DNA from: Pontederia crassipes
Lineage: Eukaryota > Streptophyta > Magnoliopsida > Commelinales > Pontederiaceae
Reading direction: 5' to 3'
NCBI GenBank assembly: GCA_030549335.1
Contig: CM060195.1
Coordinates: 4,079,501 to 4,143,500 of the forward strand
DNA: 64,000 bases
Shown here: positions 61,801 to 64,000 of the stretch, in pieces
Numbering within the stretch: position 1 is the stretch's first letter
How the letters are laid out: the number at the start of each line of letters is the position of its first letter
The notes under the pieces: model-generated
The model's database searches: none
What the model was told of the DNA's origin: nothing
The model's input: the letters and a program-made list of their open reading frames with translations, nothing else
Program-made: the position numbers and the translations under genes

Positions 61801-63459
61801 ACTGATGATGTGATACTGAATCAATATTCAATTTATTTTCACCTCTCAAACAAATATCTTGACCCTGCCATACAAAAGACATTGTGAGAGTAGAGTAATT
61901 AACTGTAACTGGTCCAAGTTGCTGCAACCACTGAACTCCCAAAACCATATCAGCCCCTTCAATTGGTAATACATGAAAATCATCCTGAAAAACCATCCCT
62001 TGAATATGAAATTTCACCTGTGAACATAATCCTGCACATTGTAACTTGTCTCCATTCCCAATCATTACTTCAAAGTGTCTAGAAGGAGTAATAGACAGAG
62101 ATAATCTGAAAATAGTGGCTTCTCGTATGAAATTATGAGTGGAACCACTGTCTATTAGTATCGTGACTGGAATTCCTGTCACAAAACCCCACATTCTTAA
62201 AGTTTGAGGTTTAAGCACGCCTGATAGAGCATGTAAACTGATTTCCAATGAATCTTGTTGACACTCTTGAGCATTAAGTTCTTCAAATCCTTCAAGAAGT
62301 TGGTCTTCCAATCTTGTCAGCAACAAGAATTTAGGTTTACATTTGTGACCCTTATGAAATTTTTCATCGCAATTGTAACATAATCCTTTCTCACGTCTGT
62401 CCATCATTTCAGCAGGAGTGAGTCTTTTAACTGGCAGTGTAGTTCCCGTTCCCTGATTAGAACCTTGTGTAATAGTTGTAGTAGAACCTTGTGCACTATT
62501 TGTAGTAGGACCTTGTGCAGAATATGTGTTAGAAACTATTTGAGAATTAGTTCCTGAAAACTGTAAAGGTTTTGTTGATAACTGAGGTGAAAAATAGTGG
62601 GGCCTAGATTGTGATTGTCTGGATATAGCAGTAGCATCCAATAATTTTTCTTCTTGAAGTTTAGCCAATCCAATTGCTTGCATCAAAGATTTGGGTTGAA
62701 ATGCCATCAATTCTCTTCTAATCTGTGGATGTAATCCAGAAATGAAGCAGGAGAGTAGAAAAGATTCTGATAAACCCTGAACCCTATTAGATAAAGCCTC
62801 AAACTTGGACTGGTATTCCATAACAGTACCAGTTTGTGTTAATTTTGATAAAGCCCCTTGGTAATCTTCAAACTCTGAAGGACCAAATCTGATTTCCAAG
62901 GCTCTAACAAAGTTTGTCCAAGAGCTTAGTTGCTTATTTTGATACATCCACCTGTACCACTGCAAGGCCACTCCATCAAATGCAAAAATACCACTGTAAT
63001 TCTGGATTCCTCAGCTATATTGTAAAAATCCAAGAATTGTTCAGCTTTGAATAACCACTCCAGTGGGTCAGAACCAGAGAACTTGGGAAGTTCTAATTTT
63101 ATACTCTTGGATAGAATAGATGAGTCAAGTCCTCGGTTGGATAAACTTGGGGAATGAAATGAATTATTCTGATTTCCACTATCACTGTTGTGTCTTGGTG
63201 TATGTTGTAATCGTGCATTTAGATCATCGTATTTAATTCCAAGAGCTGTAATGGATTCATTTACAGAAGTAAACTTGTCATTGAAAAAAGAAAATTGTTG
63301 TTCTATCAAAGTCTGAAGTCTGTTCATAGAATCCTCCATTCTGGACCACCTTGTACCATCAGCCATTTCAGAATTATCACGGGAAGATAAAACAGAAATG
63401 AAACACACCAACTGTTCTGTATAATTCCTCTCTGAATTATTATAACAATCTAGATTCAA
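58757..63459 (-). other. gag-pol coding region of the Reina-like element
   Basis: In element order from the right: gag with a CCHC zinc knuckle (about 62375) in a [16 protein letters not shown] context typical of Reina-type chromoviruses; aspartic protease (about 62160); reverse transcriptase (about 61500-61000); RNase H (about 60700); integrase with HHCC finger and catalytic core (about 60150-59550); and a chromodomain-like end (about 59060-58900), which in this group guides integration through chromatin. The coding sequence continues a little into the 3' LTR. It is read in two long frames covering the whole protein. Confidence 0.9.
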
Positions 63460-63717
63460 TTAGAGACCAGAAATCCAAGAATCTCTACTAATGTAATCAA
63501 AATTGTATCAGGTGTGCAAAGTTATCAAGAATTGCAGAAATCCTCCTCAAGATTGTCAAGACTGATATGAGAACTTGCAGAAATATCTTTCCCCAAATTG
63601 ATCAAAATCTTCTCAGAGTTGCAGAAAACAAATCAAGGTTGCAGAAATATTACTCAAGAAACCAAGATTTGTCCAAGATTGTAGAAAACTCAACAAGAAC
63701 AGCAACAAGAGCACCAA

Positions 63718-64000
63718 TGTTAAATCTCTGTAGCCCAGCCCACTGTAAAGAAAGCCCACCTGTGCCGAGCCCACTCGCACGAGCGCCGAGGAAAAAAAAC
63801 CTCGTTGAATCCGCCGTAGAAAATATAAAAGCTTTTCACCTCTTATCTGTCTTCGTTTTGGCCGTTCTCCGATCAGCAACTTCTTTCTTCTCTTTTTTTA
63901 GGGTTTGAAGTCTTGCCTGAGTTCGCTATTTTTTGATCTGTTGCAGCTTGTGTTCGATCTCTAGTTGATGGCCTCGTCCTGTCTTTGGAATGAAGAAACT
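63718..64000 (-). repeat. Reina-like element 5' LTR (incomplete at window end)
   Basis: It starts TGTTAAATCTCTGTAG and matches 57993-58275 with no difference found by eye apart from the outermost base. About 600 more bases should lie outside the window. The bases just inside it (CATTGGTGCTCTTG on the minus strand) are the primer-binding region; the tRNA was not identified. Confidence 0.93.

Larger units (their letters stand above)
57993..64000 (-). mobile_element. Ty3/gypsy chromovirus (Reina-like), young, runs past window end
   Basis: The element lies on the minus strand: 3' LTR 57993-58874, interior 58875-63717, 5' LTR from 63718 to beyond the window. The purine tract GGAGGGGGAAA stands directly before the 3' LTR. 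The two LTRs look identical over the ~280 bases of the right LTR that can be compared, pointing to a very recent insertion. The interior has gag, protease, reverse transcriptase, RNase H, integrase and a chromodomain-like end in the normal order. It looks nearly whole, with at most about one break. It is inserted in or at the edge of ZIP6-like coding sequence. The far target duplication is outside the window. Confidence 0.93.

Overview
This window looks like intergenic-to-genic DNA of a flowering plant, probably a monocot. The two host genes are very GC-rich in their coding parts while their surroundings are AT-rich, and every mobile element recognised is of a plant type (CACTA, MuDR-like and FAR1-like Mutators, a RICESLEEPER-type hAT, Athila and Reina-like Ty3/gypsy, a TRIM and an Au-like SINE). 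All calls come from reading the sequence by eye, without database searches.

Only two host genes are supported. An ABI4 orthologue (AP2/ERF transcription factor, + strand, 6688-7650) lies near the left end. The 5' part of a ZIP6-like metal transporter (+ strand, from 57331) lies near the right end; its reading frame stops inside a gypsy LTR at about 57993. The two LTRs of that element look identical over the roughly 280 bases of the right LTR that are visible, so the insertion is very young.

Almost everything else is layered transposon sequence. 1-2778: a hAT element on the minus strand with TCGGGT-rich ends. 3370-4972: a non-autonomous CACTA element with TSD TTC. 8847-9962: a non-autonomous Mutator-like element in a TA repeat. 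11559-33383: a FAR1-type Mutator-like element (MULE 1) with TIRs of about 600 bp. It is invaded by a solo LTR (12141-15210, TSD GTTGT), a CACTA element (17169-18637, TSD ATT) and an Athila retrotransposon (19748-30752, TSD GGTCT) that cuts the MULE transposase gene in two. 33487-38574: a probable solo LTR that itself contains a 3.3-kb insertion (34478-37754, TSD CTTCT) holding a TRIM. 39354-39814: a short hAT-like MITE. 40343-54940: a MuDR-type element (MULE 2) interrupted by a 9.5-kb CACTA element (41499-51026, TSD TTC), which in turn contains an Au-like SINE (43680-43915, 17-bp TSD). 57993 to the window end: the Reina-like gypsy element in ZIP6.

The most interesting pattern is that both long-TIR MULEs, although their transposases belong to different families (FAR1-like and MuDR-like), carry the same second gene facing the transposase: a GRF-type zinc finger protein with a C-terminal membrane segment. 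It sits where mudrB sits in maize MuDR. Both copies are decayed, but architecture, intron position and orientation agree.
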